Made by a program: the position numbers and the translations under genes. Under the pieces are notes generated by a model that saw only the letters and a list, made by a program, of their open reading frames with translations, ran no database searches and had not been told where the DNA came from. A stretch of 64,000 nt of DNA from Sphingomonadales bacterium. Its GTDB lineage: Bacteria > Pseudomonadota > Alphaproteobacteria > Sphingomonadales > Sphingomonadaceae. Below, in pieces: positions 8,550 through 17,638 of the stretch. Where the stretch lies: assembly GCA_027483465.1 (NCBI GenBank), contig JAIXUQ010000111.1:1-64000 (forward strand), in the 5' to 3' direction. Each line of letters begins with the position of its first letter. Within the stretch, counting starts at the first letter, position 1.

Positions 8550-9998
8550 ATGCTGCCGGCTGGAGCATGGGGCCGGGGCAGGGATGGGGTGGTGAAGACA
8601 GGGGCGCGATCGCGGGCCGGGCTCAGCCTGGTGCTGGCCTTGCCTTCGGGTGGGCTGGCGGTGGCGCTCACCACGCAGATCACTGCGCTGTCGTGGTTGC
8701 TGCAAAGCCGGTACCATCTGGCCATCGATGATATCGCCCTGGTGTGGGCAGCGGGGCCGCTGGCCGGGATCGTGGGCCAGTTGGCTGTGGGCTATGCCAG
8801 CGATCAGACTTGGCTGCTGGGCGGGCGTCGGCGGCCGTGGTTGCTTTTCAGCGGCGTGCTCACCGCGCTGGCGCTGGTGGCTTTGCTGCATCTCGCCGAT
8901 GCGGCCGCCCTGCTGGGTGGCATGCCGCTGGTGCTGCTGGCCGGCCTGGTGGCGCTGCTGCTGGATGTGGCGATCAACATGGGGCTGAATCCGGCGCGGG
9001 CGCTGATTGCCGATCTGGTGCCGGCCGGTGCCGCCCGCTCGCTGGCCTTTGCCCATATGCAGACGGTTTCGGGCATCATGGGGGTGGCGATCACGCTGGT
9101 GGGTGCGGTGTTGGGCAATGTGGCGATGGTGGTGGCGGCGGCGCTGCTCACCCTGCCGTTGACGGCGTTGCCGGCGTTGCTGGTGGCTGAACCGCGGGTG
9201 CTGGCCGAACCGGAGACGCCGCCGCCGCCCCTCAGCGTGCGGGCATCGCTGTCGATGCTGCTGCCGATTGCGCCGGCGGCCGGTCTGGCCGCGTGGGCGG
9301 CCGTGTGGCGGCTTGGCGGCGCGGCGCCCGCCATGGCCCTGCCCCTGCTGGCCACGGCCGGGCTCACCGGGATCATCGCCATTCCCATCCTGCGCGGTGG
9401 CCGGCGCGACCAGACCGGCCTGGCCCGCCATGTCTTCCTGGCGCAGGGGCTGAGCTGGATCGGCATTTTCTGCATGTTCGTGTTTCTGGCCCCGGTGGCG
9501 GCGGAACGGCTTCCGGCGGTGCCGGCCGGGCACCTGGGGCGTGACATCGCGGTGGCGCTGGGGCTGTTCAATCTGGTGGCGGCGCTGGCGCCGCTGCTGC
9601 TGCTGATGCCGCTCACCCGGCGTTGGCGGCGGGCGCATGTGCATGCGGCGGCCATGGCGCTGATGGGGCTGTGCCTGGCGGCGGTGGGGGGCTGGATCAC
9701 CAGCGTGATCGGCCTGTGGGCCTGCATGGCGGTGGCCGGCATCGGCTGGGGTTCGCTGGTCAGCCTGCCCTATGTGATGTTCTGTGATCGCGTGTCGGCC
9801 GGGCAGCTTGGCCTGCTGCTGGGCCTGTTCAACCTGTCCGTCGTCATTCCGCAACTGGTGGTCAGCCTGGGGCTGGGGGCGCTGGCGCCGCGCTTGCCGG
9901 CCACCGGCGATCTGTTCCTGATCGCCGGGGTGGCGCTGGCGGCATCGGCTTGGGTCTGGTCCCGCCTGCCGCCGGTGGCCGTTTCCGCGCCGGCTTGA
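8550..9998 (+). CDS. MFS sugar transporter, SLC45/GPH-like
   Basis: A hydrophobic 482-residue inner-membrane transporter. The motif GYASDQTWLLGGRRRPW between helices 2 and 3 is typical of the SLC45/GPH-like disaccharide porters, and a matching second-half repeat is present. The start is uncertain: ATG at 8550 is kept, but GTG codons at 8589/8592 just before KTGARSRAG are plausible. It is convergent with the PhyH/amylase operon, 20 bases apart at the stops. The neighbouring secreted amylase suggests it imports maltose or other alpha-glucosides; that substrate is inferred from context only. Confidence 0.85.
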   Translation: MLPAGAWGRGRDGVVKTGARSRAGLSLVLALPSGGLAVALTTQITALSWLLQSRYHLAIDDIALVWAAGPLAGIVGQLAVGYASDQTWLLGGRRRPWLLFSGVLTALALVALLHLADAAALLGGMPLVLLAGLVALLLDVAINMGLNPARALIADLVPAGAARSLAFAHMQTVSGIMGVAITLVGAVLGNVAMVVAAALLTLPLTALPALLVAEPRVLAEPETPPPPLSVRASLSMLLPIAPAAGLAAWAAVWRLGGAAPAMALPLLATAGLTGIIAIPILRGGRRDQTGLARHVFLAQGLSWIGIFCMFVFLAPVAAERLPAVPAGHLGRDIAVALGLFNLVAALAPLLLLMPLTRRWRRAHVHAAAMALMGLCLAAVGGWITSVIGLWACMAVAGIGWGSLVSLPYVMFCDRVSAGQLGLLLGLFNLSVVIPQLVVSLGLGALAPRLPATGDLFLIAGVALAASAWVWSRLPPVAVSAPA

Positions 9999-10018
9999 GC
10001 AGCCGCGCCGCAGCCGCC

Positions 10019-10834
10019 TCAGGCCTGGGCAAACAGCACCGGGTTGATGGCCGAGGCGGCCAGATCATGCGGGCGCAGGCCGGGCAGCCATTGCGCCAGA
10101 TCGGCGCGCTGCATGGCGTTCACCGGTTCGGCCACCCGCATGTCGGCATCCATGTAGATCATGGTCATCACCGATCGCGGCTGGCTGGTGTGATTGGCGC
10201 CGGCGCGGTGGAAGGTCCAGCCGGCATGGAAGCTCACATCGCCCAGCGCATAGGGCGCGCGGTCGATGGGGAAGCCATGCGCCGCCATGGCCGCGCTGAT
10301 CCGGGCCTCGCTCTCATCGGAAATCGGCAGGTCGCGGCCGATCGCCAGCCGGTGGCTGCCGCGGAAGAATTCCAGCGGCCCCATCTCCAGCGGCGTGGAT
10401 TGCAGCGGAATCCACACGGTGATGGTGCGGTCGGAGGCCAGCGGCCAGTAATATTGATCGGCATGGGCCGGCGTGATGCCGCCCGAAGGCTCCTTGTAGA
10501 GCGACTGGTCGTGATAGAGCCGCACGCGTTTCACCCCCAGCAGCCGGGCCGCCATGCCGGCCAGCCGCTGCCCGAACACGAATTGCTGCACATGGGCCGA
10601 TTGGCGCCACAGGTTCATCACCTGCAGAAAGGCGCGGTCATAGGTGCTGCGTTCGGCCAGCGGCTTGTCCTGCCGGTTCAGCGCCAGGGTGAGCCGGGTG
10701 ATCTCGGCGCCATGACGCCTCACGGTGGCGGGCGCCAGCGCGCCGGGCACCCGCACAAAGCCATCAGCCTGGTAGCGGGCAATGACATCGCCCGACAGCG
10801 GCATCGGTGTGTCGAGATCGGGCAGCAGGGTCAT
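10019..10834 (-). CDS. Phytanoyl-CoA dioxygenase (PhyH) family protein
   Basis: A 271-residue member of the Fe(II)/2-oxoglutarate oxygenases. The metal-binding HxD is visible in TPAHADQYYW (H124, D126), with a distal His in GWTFHRAGAN (H209) and an Arg in SQPRSV (R220) for 2-oxoglutarate. The full catalytic set suggests an active hydroxylase. No signal peptide, so cytoplasmic. Its ATG overlaps the stop of the upstream amylase gene by ATGA, so the two are translated together. A PhyH enzyme coupled to an amylase is unusual; a sugar-derived or secondary-metabolite substrate is possible. The substrate is unknown. Confidence 0.85.
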   Translation of the reverse strand: MTLLPDLDTPMPLSGDVIARYQADGFVRVPGALAPATVRRHGAEITRLTLALNRQDKPLAERSTYDRAFLQVMNLWRQSAHVQQFVFGQRLAGMAARLLGVKRVRLYHDQSLYKEPSGGITPAHADQYYWPLASDRTITVWIPLQSTPLEMGPLEFFRGSHRLAIGRDLPISDESEARISAAMAAHGFPIDRAPYALGDVSFHAGWTFHRAGANHTSQPRSVMTMIYMDADMRVAEPVNAMQRADLAQWLPGLRPHDLAASAINPVLFAQA

Positions 10835-12408
10835 CGCCTGGTTTCCCGGCGCGGCGGCGACGATGGCGGCAGCTTGAACAGCGCGGCCTGCCAGGGGCGC
10901 AACCGGGGCCCGCCGCCCAGCAGATCGCGCGTGCCGGCCCCCGGCCCATCATAGCGCGCCGGCGCGGCTGACAGATTGGCCACCAGCACCAGGCGTTCAC
11001 GGCCCAGCGCACGCTCGATGATCAGCAGCGATGGCCCATCGGCCCGCACGCTCTGGGTGCCGCGGCGCAGGGCGGGATGGGCCCGGCGCAGTTGCGCCAG
11101 CCGGCGATAATGGTTCAGCAGCGATCCCGGCGCGCCGGTCTGTTCGGCCACCGAAATCCCGTCATGGTCGCGCGCCTGGCGCTGGTCCCAATAGGCGGCG
11201 CCGGGCCGGCGATACCACAGCGCCTGGGTGGGGGCGGCATCGGTGGCGGCCCATTTGAACGCCTCGCGCAGCGGGATGGCATCCTGATCATCGGCAAAGC
11301 CGGGCAGGGCGGCCCCGCGCATGCCCAGTTCCTGGCCATAATAGATGGACGGCGTGCCCTGCAGGCCGAAGATCAGCGCGGCGGCGGTGCGCAGTTGTTC
11401 CGGCGTGATCCCCGGATCAGAGGCGATGCGGTTGACATCATGGTTTTCGGCAAACAGCAATTGGTGCTTGCCGGCCGGGGTGGCCGCTGCCGTGCGGGCG
11501 ATCGCCGCCATGATCGCCTCCCGGTCAAAGCGGCGCAGCGCCTTGTGCAGCGGGAAGGCAAAAACCGCGCTGGTGTCGGCCCGGGTGAGATAATCGGTGC
11601 CGATGTCGCTCCAGTCCGCCTGTTCGGCCACGAACATCAGCCGCGGGTTGGCGGCACGCAGGCGGGTGAACAGCGGTTTCCAGAAATCGGCGAACAAATT
11701 GGTCTGCAAGCCGCGCGAATCCAGATCGTCCATCATGTGATCAAGGCGGAAGCCATCCACCCCATCATCAAGGCGGCCATCATGATCGGGGTCCACCCAA
11801 TCCAGCATATATCGGGTGAAATAGGCCTGGCTGCGCGGGTGGGTGAGGGCGACCGTGGTGACGCCATGGGTGTCCCCGCCGAAATGGCGGATTTCGCGCA
11901 GGCCGAAGGGGCCGTCCTCCATCACGCCGGCGGCACGGTCACGCCACAGCAGATGATCGGCCAACGGCGCATTGCGGTCAGCCCGTGCCGCCGTCCACCA
12001 CGGATGGCCTTCGGCGACATACTGGAACTCCATGTCGAGATAGATCTTGATCCCGTTGCGGTGGAGTTCGCGCACCATTTGCCGATAATCCGCCATGGTG
12101 CCGAATTCGGGATCGATGCCGGCAAAATCGGTGGCGAAATAATTGTGGTAGACCCGGCTGGGATAGAGCGGGGTCAGGAGCACCGCTGTCACGCCCAAGG
12201 ACTTCAGATAGGGGATGCTGGCGGTGATGCCGTTCAGATCGCCTTGCCGGTCGCCATTGCTGTCACGGAAACTGCGGGTGAAGATGTGATAGACAATTTC
12301 GTCCCGCAGGTCCGGGGCGACCGGCCTTGTTGCCGGCGTCGCCGCCGCCGCGCCCGCCGCCAATGCCACCAGGGCCATGCGCGCCAGTTGCCTCGACCAT
12401 TTCGCCAT
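10831..12408 (-). CDS. Secreted GH13 alpha-amylase family glycoside hydrolase
   Basis: A 525-residue alpha-glucan hydrolase with a signal peptide (LVALAAGAAAATPA). The TIM-barrel begins at DEIVYHIFTRSFRDSNGD. Catalytic residues are visible: nucleophile D223 in DGFRLDHM, acid/base E262 in MFVAEQADW, and transition-state D324 in FAENHDVNR. Region I is atypical, reading IYLDMEFQYVAEGHPWW rather than the usual D(x)4NH pattern. ATG at 12408 is preferred over 12414 because GGAG lies eight bases before it. It is divergent from an AraC regulator (124-bp gap) and coupled to a PhyH gene. It probably cuts starch or maltodextrins outside the cytoplasm. Confidence 0.92.
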   Translation of the reverse strand: MAKWSRQLARMALVALAAGAAAATPATRPVAPDLRDEIVYHIFTRSFRDSNGDRQGDLNGITASIPYLKSLGVTAVLLTPLYPSRVYHNYFATDFAGIDPEFGTMADYRQMVRELHRNGIKIYLDMEFQYVAEGHPWWTAARADRNAPLADHLLWRDRAAGVMEDGPFGLREIRHFGGDTHGVTTVALTHPRSQAYFTRYMLDWVDPDHDGRLDDGVDGFRLDHMMDDLDSRGLQTNLFADFWKPLFTRLRAANPRLMFVAEQADWSDIGTDYLTRADTSAVFAFPLHKALRRFDREAIMAAIARTAAATPAGKHQLLFAENHDVNRIASDPGITPEQLRTAAALIFGLQGTPSIYYGQELGMRGAALPGFADDQDAIPLREAFKWAATDAAPTQALWYRRPGAAYWDQRQARDHDGISVAEQTGAPGSLLNHYRRLAQLRRAHPALRRGTQSVRADGPSLLIIERALGRERLVLVANLSAAPARYDGPGAGTRDLLGGGPRLRPWQAALFKLPPSSPPRRETRR

Positions 12409-12532
12409 GCCCATCGCTCCTGCGGCCGGCTAAGCCCCGGCCATTTCCAGGGCGAAGCTTAGCTTTCAGATTTCCGTCGGGTAACTGCCGCCGATTGCCC
12501 TGTTCACTGCGATCAATTATCAATTTCTTGTC

Positions 12533-13396
12533 ATGCTTCCCGCCCTGTCCGAAGCCATTGCCCTGCCGCCGGGCACGGTTGCCCGCGTTGAACGGGTGAA
12601 CCAGCCGGATGGCAGCCCGGTGCCGGAGCGATTTCCGCATTTCCATGGCCTGGCCGAACTGGTGTTTGTCCACCACGGCTCAGGCAGCTTCATCAGCGAG
12701 ATAGGCGAGCATCGCTTCGGGCCGCGGATGCTGCTCTATGCCCCGGCCATGGCCATCCATGATTTCGCCTTCGACGATGGGGCCAGGGCATGGACATTGG
12801 TGCAGTTTGATGCGCTGGCCGCCGATCCGCACCGCACGCTGCTGCCCCGGCACGCGGCGGCGGCCGGGCTCGAGCCAGCCAGCCTTGCCCGCGCCGGCAT
12901 GATTCTGGATTGGCTGGCCGACGGGCTTGCCGCCGACGGTTCGGGCCACCGGCTGGCCCCCCGCGATATCGAGACCGTGCTGGCTGCCCTGCTGCTGGCG
13001 ATCCGGCCCGGCCTGGCGGCCCCCCCGGCGGGCAGCGGGCAGGCCAGCCACCCGCTCTCGCGCTTCCGGCCGCTGTTGCAGCAGTTGTTGGCGCAACCGG
13101 GGAAGGCCATCAGCCTGGCGGATGCGGCCACGATGTGTGCATTGTCCGCGCCCTATTTCTCCCGGATGTTCAAGCAGGTGTTCGGGGCGGGCTTTGCCGC
13201 CTACCAGAACCAATTCCGCTTGCAGCAGGCCGCACGGCTGCTGGCCACCAGCGACGCACCGGTTTCGCAGATCGCCTATCAGCTGGGGTTCCGTTCACAC
13301 GCCTATTTCTCGCAGCGATTTCGCGCCATGTTCGGCACCAGCCCGTCGGACTATCAGAATCAGGTGCTGCGCCGGCACCATGGGCCGCACGGCTGA
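12533..13396 (+). CDS. AraC-family transcriptional regulator
   Basis: A 287-residue regulator. The N-terminal half is a cupin-like sensing domain (PHFHGLAELVFVHHGSG, with several His), and the C-terminal 100 residues hold the two helix-turn-helix motifs (ISLADAATMCALSAPYFSRM and PVSQIAYQLGFRSHAYFSQR). It is divergent from the amylase/PhyH operon across a 124-bp AT-richer gap, so it most likely controls that operon in response to a sugar. The effector is not known. The start at 12533 is an ATG preceded by TTCTTGTC, a weak ribosome site. Confidence 0.9.
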   Translation: MLPALSEAIALPPGTVARVERVNQPDGSPVPERFPHFHGLAELVFVHHGSGSFISEIGEHRFGPRMLLYAPAMAIHDFAFDDGARAWTLVQFDALAADPHRTLLPRHAAAAGLEPASLARAGMILDWLADGLAADGSGHRLAPRDIETVLAALLLAIRPGLAAPPAGSGQASHPLSRFRPLLQQLLAQPGKAISLADAATMCALSAPYFSRMFKQVFGAGFAAYQNQFRLQQAARLLATSDAPVSQIAYQLGFRSHAYFSQRFRAMFGTSPSDYQNQVLRRHHGPHG

Positions 13397-13484
13397 TCAG
13401 GCTGTGGCGCAATGACAGGGTTTCGGCCCCCACGGGTGGCACAGGCCAGCCCCTGATCGAGGGTTCGGCAATCTGTACAAATGA

Positions 13485-13576
13485 TGGCGGAGTCGGAGGG
13501 ATTCGAACCCTCGGATCCAGTTACCCAGATCGGCAGTTTAGCAAACTACTGGTTTCAGCCACTCACCCACGACTCC
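13485..13576 (-). tRNA. tRNA-Ser (GCT)
   Basis: Read on the minus strand: acceptor GGAGTCG/CGACTCC, anticodon stem GTAGT/ACTGC with loop TTGCTAA (anticodon GCT), a long class II variable arm, T-loop TTCGAAT, discriminator G and an encoded CCA. Length is 92 nt. Confidence 0.96.
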
Positions 13577-13732
13577 GAGCGAGGAGGCGGCTATAGCCAT
13601 GGCGCATGGGGCTTGGCAACTGGCTTCGATGGCTTTTTTGGGTGGCGGCTCAGCCAGGGTTCAGGCAATCGGCTGTAACGGCAGGGCCACAGCCGGGGCA
13701 GCGGCAGCGATTTCCAGCACAAAGGGACAGGC

Positions 13733-14359
13733 ATGACCATGCGGGCACGGATGATGATGGTGGCAAGTTTGCTGGCGATGCCGGCGATGGCGCAGCAGGC
13801 GCCGGCGGCCCAGCCTGCCCCTGCTCCTGCTCCTGCTCCTGCCCCTGCCCCGGCTCCTGCTGACTCCGGGAAACCCGCAGCCTATCAGGAAGGGGATGTG
13901 CTGAAGGCGGCCGAGGATGTGTTCGGCAAGGGCGCCGAAGGCCTGGCCGATATCGTCCGCAAGACCTTCAAGGACCGGGGCCAGCCCAATGCCTATATCG
14001 TGGGCAAGGAGGCCGGCGGCGCCTTCATCATCGGCCTGCGCTATGGTTCGGGGATGCTCTATCATAAGGTGGAGGGCGAACGGAAAGTCCATTGGACCGG
14101 GCCAAGCGTGGGCTTTGATATCGGCGGCGATGGCTCCAAGGTGTTCGCGCTGGTCTATAATCTCAATGACAGCGAGGAGCTGTATCGCCGTTATCCGGCG
14201 GCCGAGGGCAAGGCCTATGTCATCGGCGGTTTCACCGCCAATTATCTGCAGCGCGACAATGTGGTGATCGTGCCGATTAAGCTGGGTGTGGGCTGGCGGC
14301 TGGGTCTGAACGCCGGCTACATGAAGTTCACCAAGAAGGGCCGCATCCTGCCGTTCTGA
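13733..14359 (+). CDS. eipA: EipA/DUF1134 envelope protein
   Basis: A 208-residue protein with signal peptide, then an Ala-Pro repeat linker (about residues 27-43), then the DUF1134 core running from EGDVLKAAEDVFG to the end. Landmarks are GAEGLADIVRKTF, GEAYIVG-like PNAYIVGKEAGGAF and GPSVGFDIGGDGSK. EipA proteins of Brucella and Caulobacter act in the periplasm in cell-envelope integrity. The start is ATG at 13733 with AAAGGGA upstream; a second ATG lies two codons in. It appears monocistronic, followed convergently by a small membrane gene. Confidence 0.9.
   Translation: MTMRARMMMVASLLAMPAMAQQAPAAQPAPAPAPAPAPAPAPADSGKPAAYQEGDVLKAAEDVFGKGAEGLADIVRKTFKDRGQPNAYIVGKEAGGAFIIGLRYGSGMLYHKVEGERKVHWTGPSVGFDIGGDGSKVFALVYNLNDSEELYRRYPAAEGKAYVIGGFTANYLQRDNVVIVPIKLGVGWRLGLNAGYMKFTKKGRILPF
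13818..13860. repeat. CTCCTG / CCCCTG hexamer run
   Basis: Short near-perfect hexamers (CTCCTG, CCCCTG) encode the Ala-Pro linker of the EipA gene. In frame, so slippage would alter linker length without a frameshift when whole units change. Confidence 0.7.
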
Positions 14360-14363
14360 ACGT

Positions 14364-14648
14364 TCAGCGGAAAATCCCCACCGCCAGCTCGGCCCAGACC
14401 AGCAGCGCCGCTGCCATCACCAGCCACGCGCCGCGGCGGCGCCAGGCGCGGCGCGGCAGCCGGGCAGCGATTTCGAGGCCAAGGCCGGCCAGTCCGATCA
14501 GCGCGGCGGCAGCGACAAAATCGCCCGGCCCCCAATTCACCGCCGGGGTGACCAGCATGGCCAGCGCCGGCAGCATCAGGATGGCGGCGGCCAGGCGCCA
14601 GCCGGTGCGGCGGATGCGGGCGGCGGGCCATTTTTCCGGGCTGGTCAT
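14364..14648 (-). CDS. Small membrane protein, unknown
   Basis: A 94-residue protein with a basic N-terminus and about three hydrophobic segments (LAAAILMLPALAMLV, FVAAAALIGLAGLGLEI, WLVMAAALLVWAELAVG). No known family recognised. Its ATG overlaps the stop of the upstream dehydrogenase by ATGA, which supports the start and suggests a two-gene operon. It is convergent with eipA. Confidence 0.6.
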   Translation of the reverse strand: MTSPEKWPAARIRRTGWRLAAAILMLPALAMLVTPAVNWGPGDFVAAAALIGLAGLGLEIAARLPRRAWRRRGAWLVMAAALLVWAELAVGIFR

Positions 14649-15604
14649 GCGGCGCCCGCCACCGCGCCAAGCAGGGGCTGGCCCGCCGCCAGCCGGCCGA
14701 TATTCTCGGCCAGCCGTTGCAGGATCGCCCGGTTGATATCGGGGTTTGACCAGCTGATGTGCGGCGTCACCTTCACGCGCGGGTGACCGATCAGCGGATG
14801 GCCGGCCGGCAGGGGTTCGGGATCGGTCACATCGAGGCTGGCCCACAGCCGGCCCTTGTCAAGCTCGGCCAGCAGGGCGGCCTGATCGATCAGGCCGCCG
14901 CGCCCGACATTGACGATATGGGCATCGGCCTTCATCGCCGCCAGCCGATCGGCGTTGATCATGTGCTGGGTGGCGGGCGTGATCGGCGCGGCCAGCACCA
15001 GATGATCGGCGCGCGCCACCACCTCGCCTAGCGGCGCGGTGCTGATCCACGGATCGGGCGAGGGCGCGGCGCTGGCGCGGGCGGCGATGATCGTCATGCC
15101 AAAGGCGTTGGCCAGATGCCCCACCCGCCGGGCGATGTTGCCCAGACCGACCAGGCCCAGGGTGCGGCCATGGAGCAGGCCCAGCGGCTGTTCGATGAAG
15201 CGCTGGCGATCGGGCCAGGCATCGCCGGCCCGCAGCGTCACGCTGGCCAGCCGCTTGGCATGGGCCAGCATCACGCTGAGCGCATATTCGGCGATGGGAA
15301 TCGCGGTGGTGCCCGATGCGCTGGCCACGGCCGGCGCTTCCCACAGCCAGGGCGGATAATCATCGGCCCCGGCGCTGGCCAGTTGCACCAGCTTCACGCG
15401 GCCTGGCCAGCCCGGCGGGCGCGGCGCATCGGCGGCGGCATGGCGGCCATCATGATCACCCTCGCCATGCAACACGAACAGCACATCGACATCACAGGGC
15501 AGCGCCCAGCGATCCCCGGCTGGAATGTGGCGGGCGGCGGTGATGCCGGGCAGGCCCAGCAACAGGGCCGACATCGGCGGCGCGAACTGGTGGGCGATGT
15601 GCAT
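14645..15604 (-). CDS. D-isomer specific 2-hydroxyacid dehydrogenase
   Basis: A 319-residue NAD(P)-dependent oxidoreductase of the D-2-hydroxyacid dehydrogenase family, cytoplasmic. The nucleotide-binding motif is [14 protein letters not shown], followed by [14 protein letters not shown] (substrate Arg) and VTPHISWSN (catalytic His). The start at 15604 (MHIAHQF) has GGGGGAGA upstream and is preferred over an in-frame start 66 bases earlier. Substrates in this family range from glyoxylate and hydroxypyruvate to phosphonates; the specific one is not evident. It is coupled to the small membrane gene downstream. Confidence 0.88.
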   Translation of the reverse strand: MHIAHQFAPPMSALLLGLPGITAARHIPAGDRWALPCDVDVLFVLHGEGDHDGRHAAADAPRPPGWPGRVKLVQLASAGADDYPPWLWEAPAVASASGTTAIPIAEYALSVMLAHAKRLASVTLRAGDAWPDRQRFIEQPLGLLHGRTLGLVGLGNIARRVGHLANAFGMTIIAARASAAPSPDPWISTAPLGEVVARADHLVLAAPITPATQHMINADRLAAMKADAHIVNVGRGGLIDQAALLAELDKGRLWASLDVTDPEPLPAGHPLIGHPRVKVTPHISWSNPDINRAILQRLAENIGRLAAGQPLLGAVAGAA

Positions 15605-15687
15605 CGGATTCTCCCCCTTTTGTCGCTCCTCTAGCGGTTGCTGGCCGAGGCCGCTACAGGGCGGGGGCACAGAATGAGAGGACGCAT

Positions 15688-16005
15688 ATGGCCAGCATCA
15701 CCGTGATTACCCGCGACGGGCAAAGCCACAGCCTGCCCGCCACCCCCGGCATGAGCGTGATGGAGATCATCAAGGACGCCGGCATTGCCGAACTGCTGGC
15801 GCTGTGTGGCGGCTGCTGTTCGTGCGCCACCTGCCATGTTCACGTGGCCGAGGCTGACGTGGCGCGCACCGGCCCGGCCAATGCCGATGAAGCCGATCTG
15901 CTCGATTCGTCGGACCATAACCAACCGAACAGCCGGCTTTCCTGCCAGATCGCCTTCACCGCCGCGCTGGACGGCCTGACGGTGACGATCGCGCCGGAGG
16001 ATTGA
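15688..16005 (+). CDS. 2Fe-2S ferredoxin, adrenodoxin/putidaredoxin type
   Basis: A 105-residue electron carrier. The cluster ligands follow the adrenodoxin-type spacing C-x5-C-x2-C-x36-C (C40, C46, C49, C86). Two extra cysteines (C43, C44) lie inside the first loop, which is unusual. Such ferredoxins feed P450s or help iron-sulfur assembly; no partner reductase or P450 lies nearby. GAGAGGA is five bases before the ATG. The next gene starts six bases after its stop, so co-transcription is likely. Confidence 0.92.
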   Translation: MASITVITRDGQSHSLPATPGMSVMEIIKDAGIAELLALCGGCCSCATCHVHVAEADVARTGPANADEADLLDSSDHNQPNSRLSCQIAFTAALDGLTVTIAPED

Positions 16006-16010
16006 CCGCA

Positions 16011-17075
16011 ATGCAGGCGGCGCCAAACATGGCCGTAAACGCCGCCCTGCAGCAACAGGCGCGCTTTTGCGCGGCGCTGGGTGCGCCCTTCACCGGGGCG
16101 CTGTGCCGGGTGCTGGCCGATGCGGTGCCGCCGGCCAGCCAGACCGGGCAGCGCCTGGCCGCCTGGCTGGGCGAGCCGATGACCGATGCGTTGCCGATGC
16201 GGTTGACCGGTGCGTTGCACTGGCTGGTGCGGGGCGGCCGCGCGCCGGGGCTGGCGGCGCTCTATCCGCCGGCACCGATGCCTGATGATGCCGGACTGGC
16301 CACCGCTCTGGCCGGCCTGTTTGGCGATGCCGCGGCCGATGGCATTGTCGCCGCCTTCCTCGACAGCCCGCCGCAAACCAACGAGGTCGGCCGGGCCGGT
16401 GCCCTGATGCCCGGCCTGTTGGGCGTGGCGGCGGCCACCGGCCTGCCGCTGGCCTTGTACGAACTGGGCGCAAGCGCCGGCCTCAATCTCAACATGGACC
16501 GTTTTGCCTGCGATCTGGGCGGCGTGCTGGCCGGCGATGCCACAAGTGATGTGGCGGTGCGCCCGCACTGGCAGGGCCCGCCGCCGCCGGCTGCGCCAAT
16601 CCGCGTGGTGGCGCGCGCCGGGGTTGACATCGCGCCGCTGGATGCCGCCGATCCGGCGGTGGCCGAACGGTTGCTGGCCTTCATCTGGGCCGACCAGCCG
16701 GAACGGCTGGCGCGCACCGGTGCGGCGATCGCGCTGGCCCGCCGTTTCCCGCCGCCGCTGGCCAAGGGCGATGCCGCCGACTGGCTGGAGCAGCGGCTGA
16801 CGCTGGCCGACGGGGTGGCGCCTGTTGTCTATCACAGCATCGCCTTCCAATATTTCCCGCCCGCCACCCAGGCGCGCATCCGGGCGCGGCTGGCGCAGTT
16901 GGGCGCGGCAACCAGCGCGGCGCGGCCGCTGGCCTGGCTGCGGCTGGAAATGGACGATCCCGCCAACCCGGCCATGGCGGCGATCCGCCTGACGCTCTGG
17001 CGCGGGCAGGGCGCGGAGGAGCGTCTGCTCGGCCATGCCCATGCCCATGGCACATTCGTGCAATGGGACGGTTGA
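16011..17075 (+). CDS. DUF2332 family protein
   Basis: A 354-residue protein recognised as DUF2332 by the NEVGRAGALMPGLL and LYELGASAGLNLNMDRF segments and the C-terminal YHSIAFQYFPP / WLRLEMD region. The family has a methyltransferase-like look (ELGASAGLN resembles a SAM-binding loop), but no activity is established. The ATG at 16011 is chosen because GGAGG ends ten bases upstream; a TTG at 16002 would be too close to it. It overlaps maf by one base (TGATG). Confidence 0.82.
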   Translation: MQAAPNMAVNAALQQQARFCAALGAPFTGALCRVLADAVPPASQTGQRLAAWLGEPMTDALPMRLTGALHWLVRGGRAPGLAALYPPAPMPDDAGLATALAGLFGDAAADGIVAAFLDSPPQTNEVGRAGALMPGLLGVAAATGLPLALYELGASAGLNLNMDRFACDLGGVLAGDATSDVAVRPHWQGPPPPAAPIRVVARAGVDIAPLDAADPAVAERLLAFIWADQPERLARTGAAIALARRFPPPLAKGDAADWLEQRLTLADGVAPVVYHSIAFQYFPPATQARIRARLAQLGAATSAARPLAWLRLEMDDPANPAMAAIRLTLWRGQGAEERLLGHAHAHGTFVQWDG

Positions 17076-17638
17076 TGCGGCTGATTCTTGCTTCGGCTTC
17101 CCCGCGCCGGCTCGATCTGCTGGCCCGGCTGGGCCGCGTGCCTGCTGCCGTGGACCCGGCCGACATCGACGAGGCGGTGCAGCCCGGCGAGGTGCCGCGT
17201 GACCATGCCCGGCGGCTGGCGCGCGAAAAGGCGCTGGCGGTGGCGGCCCGGCATCAAGGCAGCGTGGTGCTGGCGGCTGACACGGTGGTGGCGGTGGGCC
17301 GGCGCATCCTGCCCAAAGCCGAGGATGAGGCAACCGCGCGTGCCTGCCTGGCCCTGATGTCGGGCCGGCGGCACCGGGTGTTCACCGCGCTGGCCGCCGT
17401 GGATGCCCAGGGGCAATTGCGCGAACGGCTGAGCGAGAGTATCGTCACCTTCCAGCGGCTGACGGCGGCCGACATTGATTGGCTGATCGCCCGTGGCGAC
17501 TGGCAGGGCAAGGCCGGCGGCTATGCCATCCAGGGCGCGGCCGAGGTCTTTGTGCGCGCCCTGGCCGGCAGCCACAGCGGCGTGGTGGGCCTGCCGCTGA
17601 ATGAAACGCGGCTGCTGCTGGCGGCGAGCCGGGCGTGA
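17075..17638 (+). CDS. maf: Maf-like nucleotide pyrophosphatase
   Basis: A 187-residue cytoplasmic enzyme of the Maf/HAM1 superfamily, which hydrolyses non-canonical or methylated nucleoside triphosphates. The N-terminal ILASASPRRLDLL motif, VVLAADTVV with its catalytic Asp, and GGYAIQGAAEVFV are all present. The ATG at 17075 overlaps the DUF2332 stop (TGATG), and the stop overlaps the RNase gene (GTGA). This maf - RNase E/G - yacG order is a conserved alphaproteobacterial cluster. Confidence 0.93.
   Translation: MRLILASASPRRLDLLARLGRVPAAVDPADIDEAVQPGEVPRDHARRLAREKALAVAARHQGSVVLAADTVVAVGRRILPKAEDEATARACLALMSGRRHRVFTALAAVDAQGQLRERLSESIVTFQRLTAADIDWLIARGDWQGKAGGYAIQGAAEVFVRALAGSHSGVVGLPLNETRLLLAASRA

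Noticed and set aside
8514-9854. Minus-strand frame opposite the SLC45-like porter
   Set aside because: Extreme His/Arg/Gln bias and no fold; shadow of the membrane protein.
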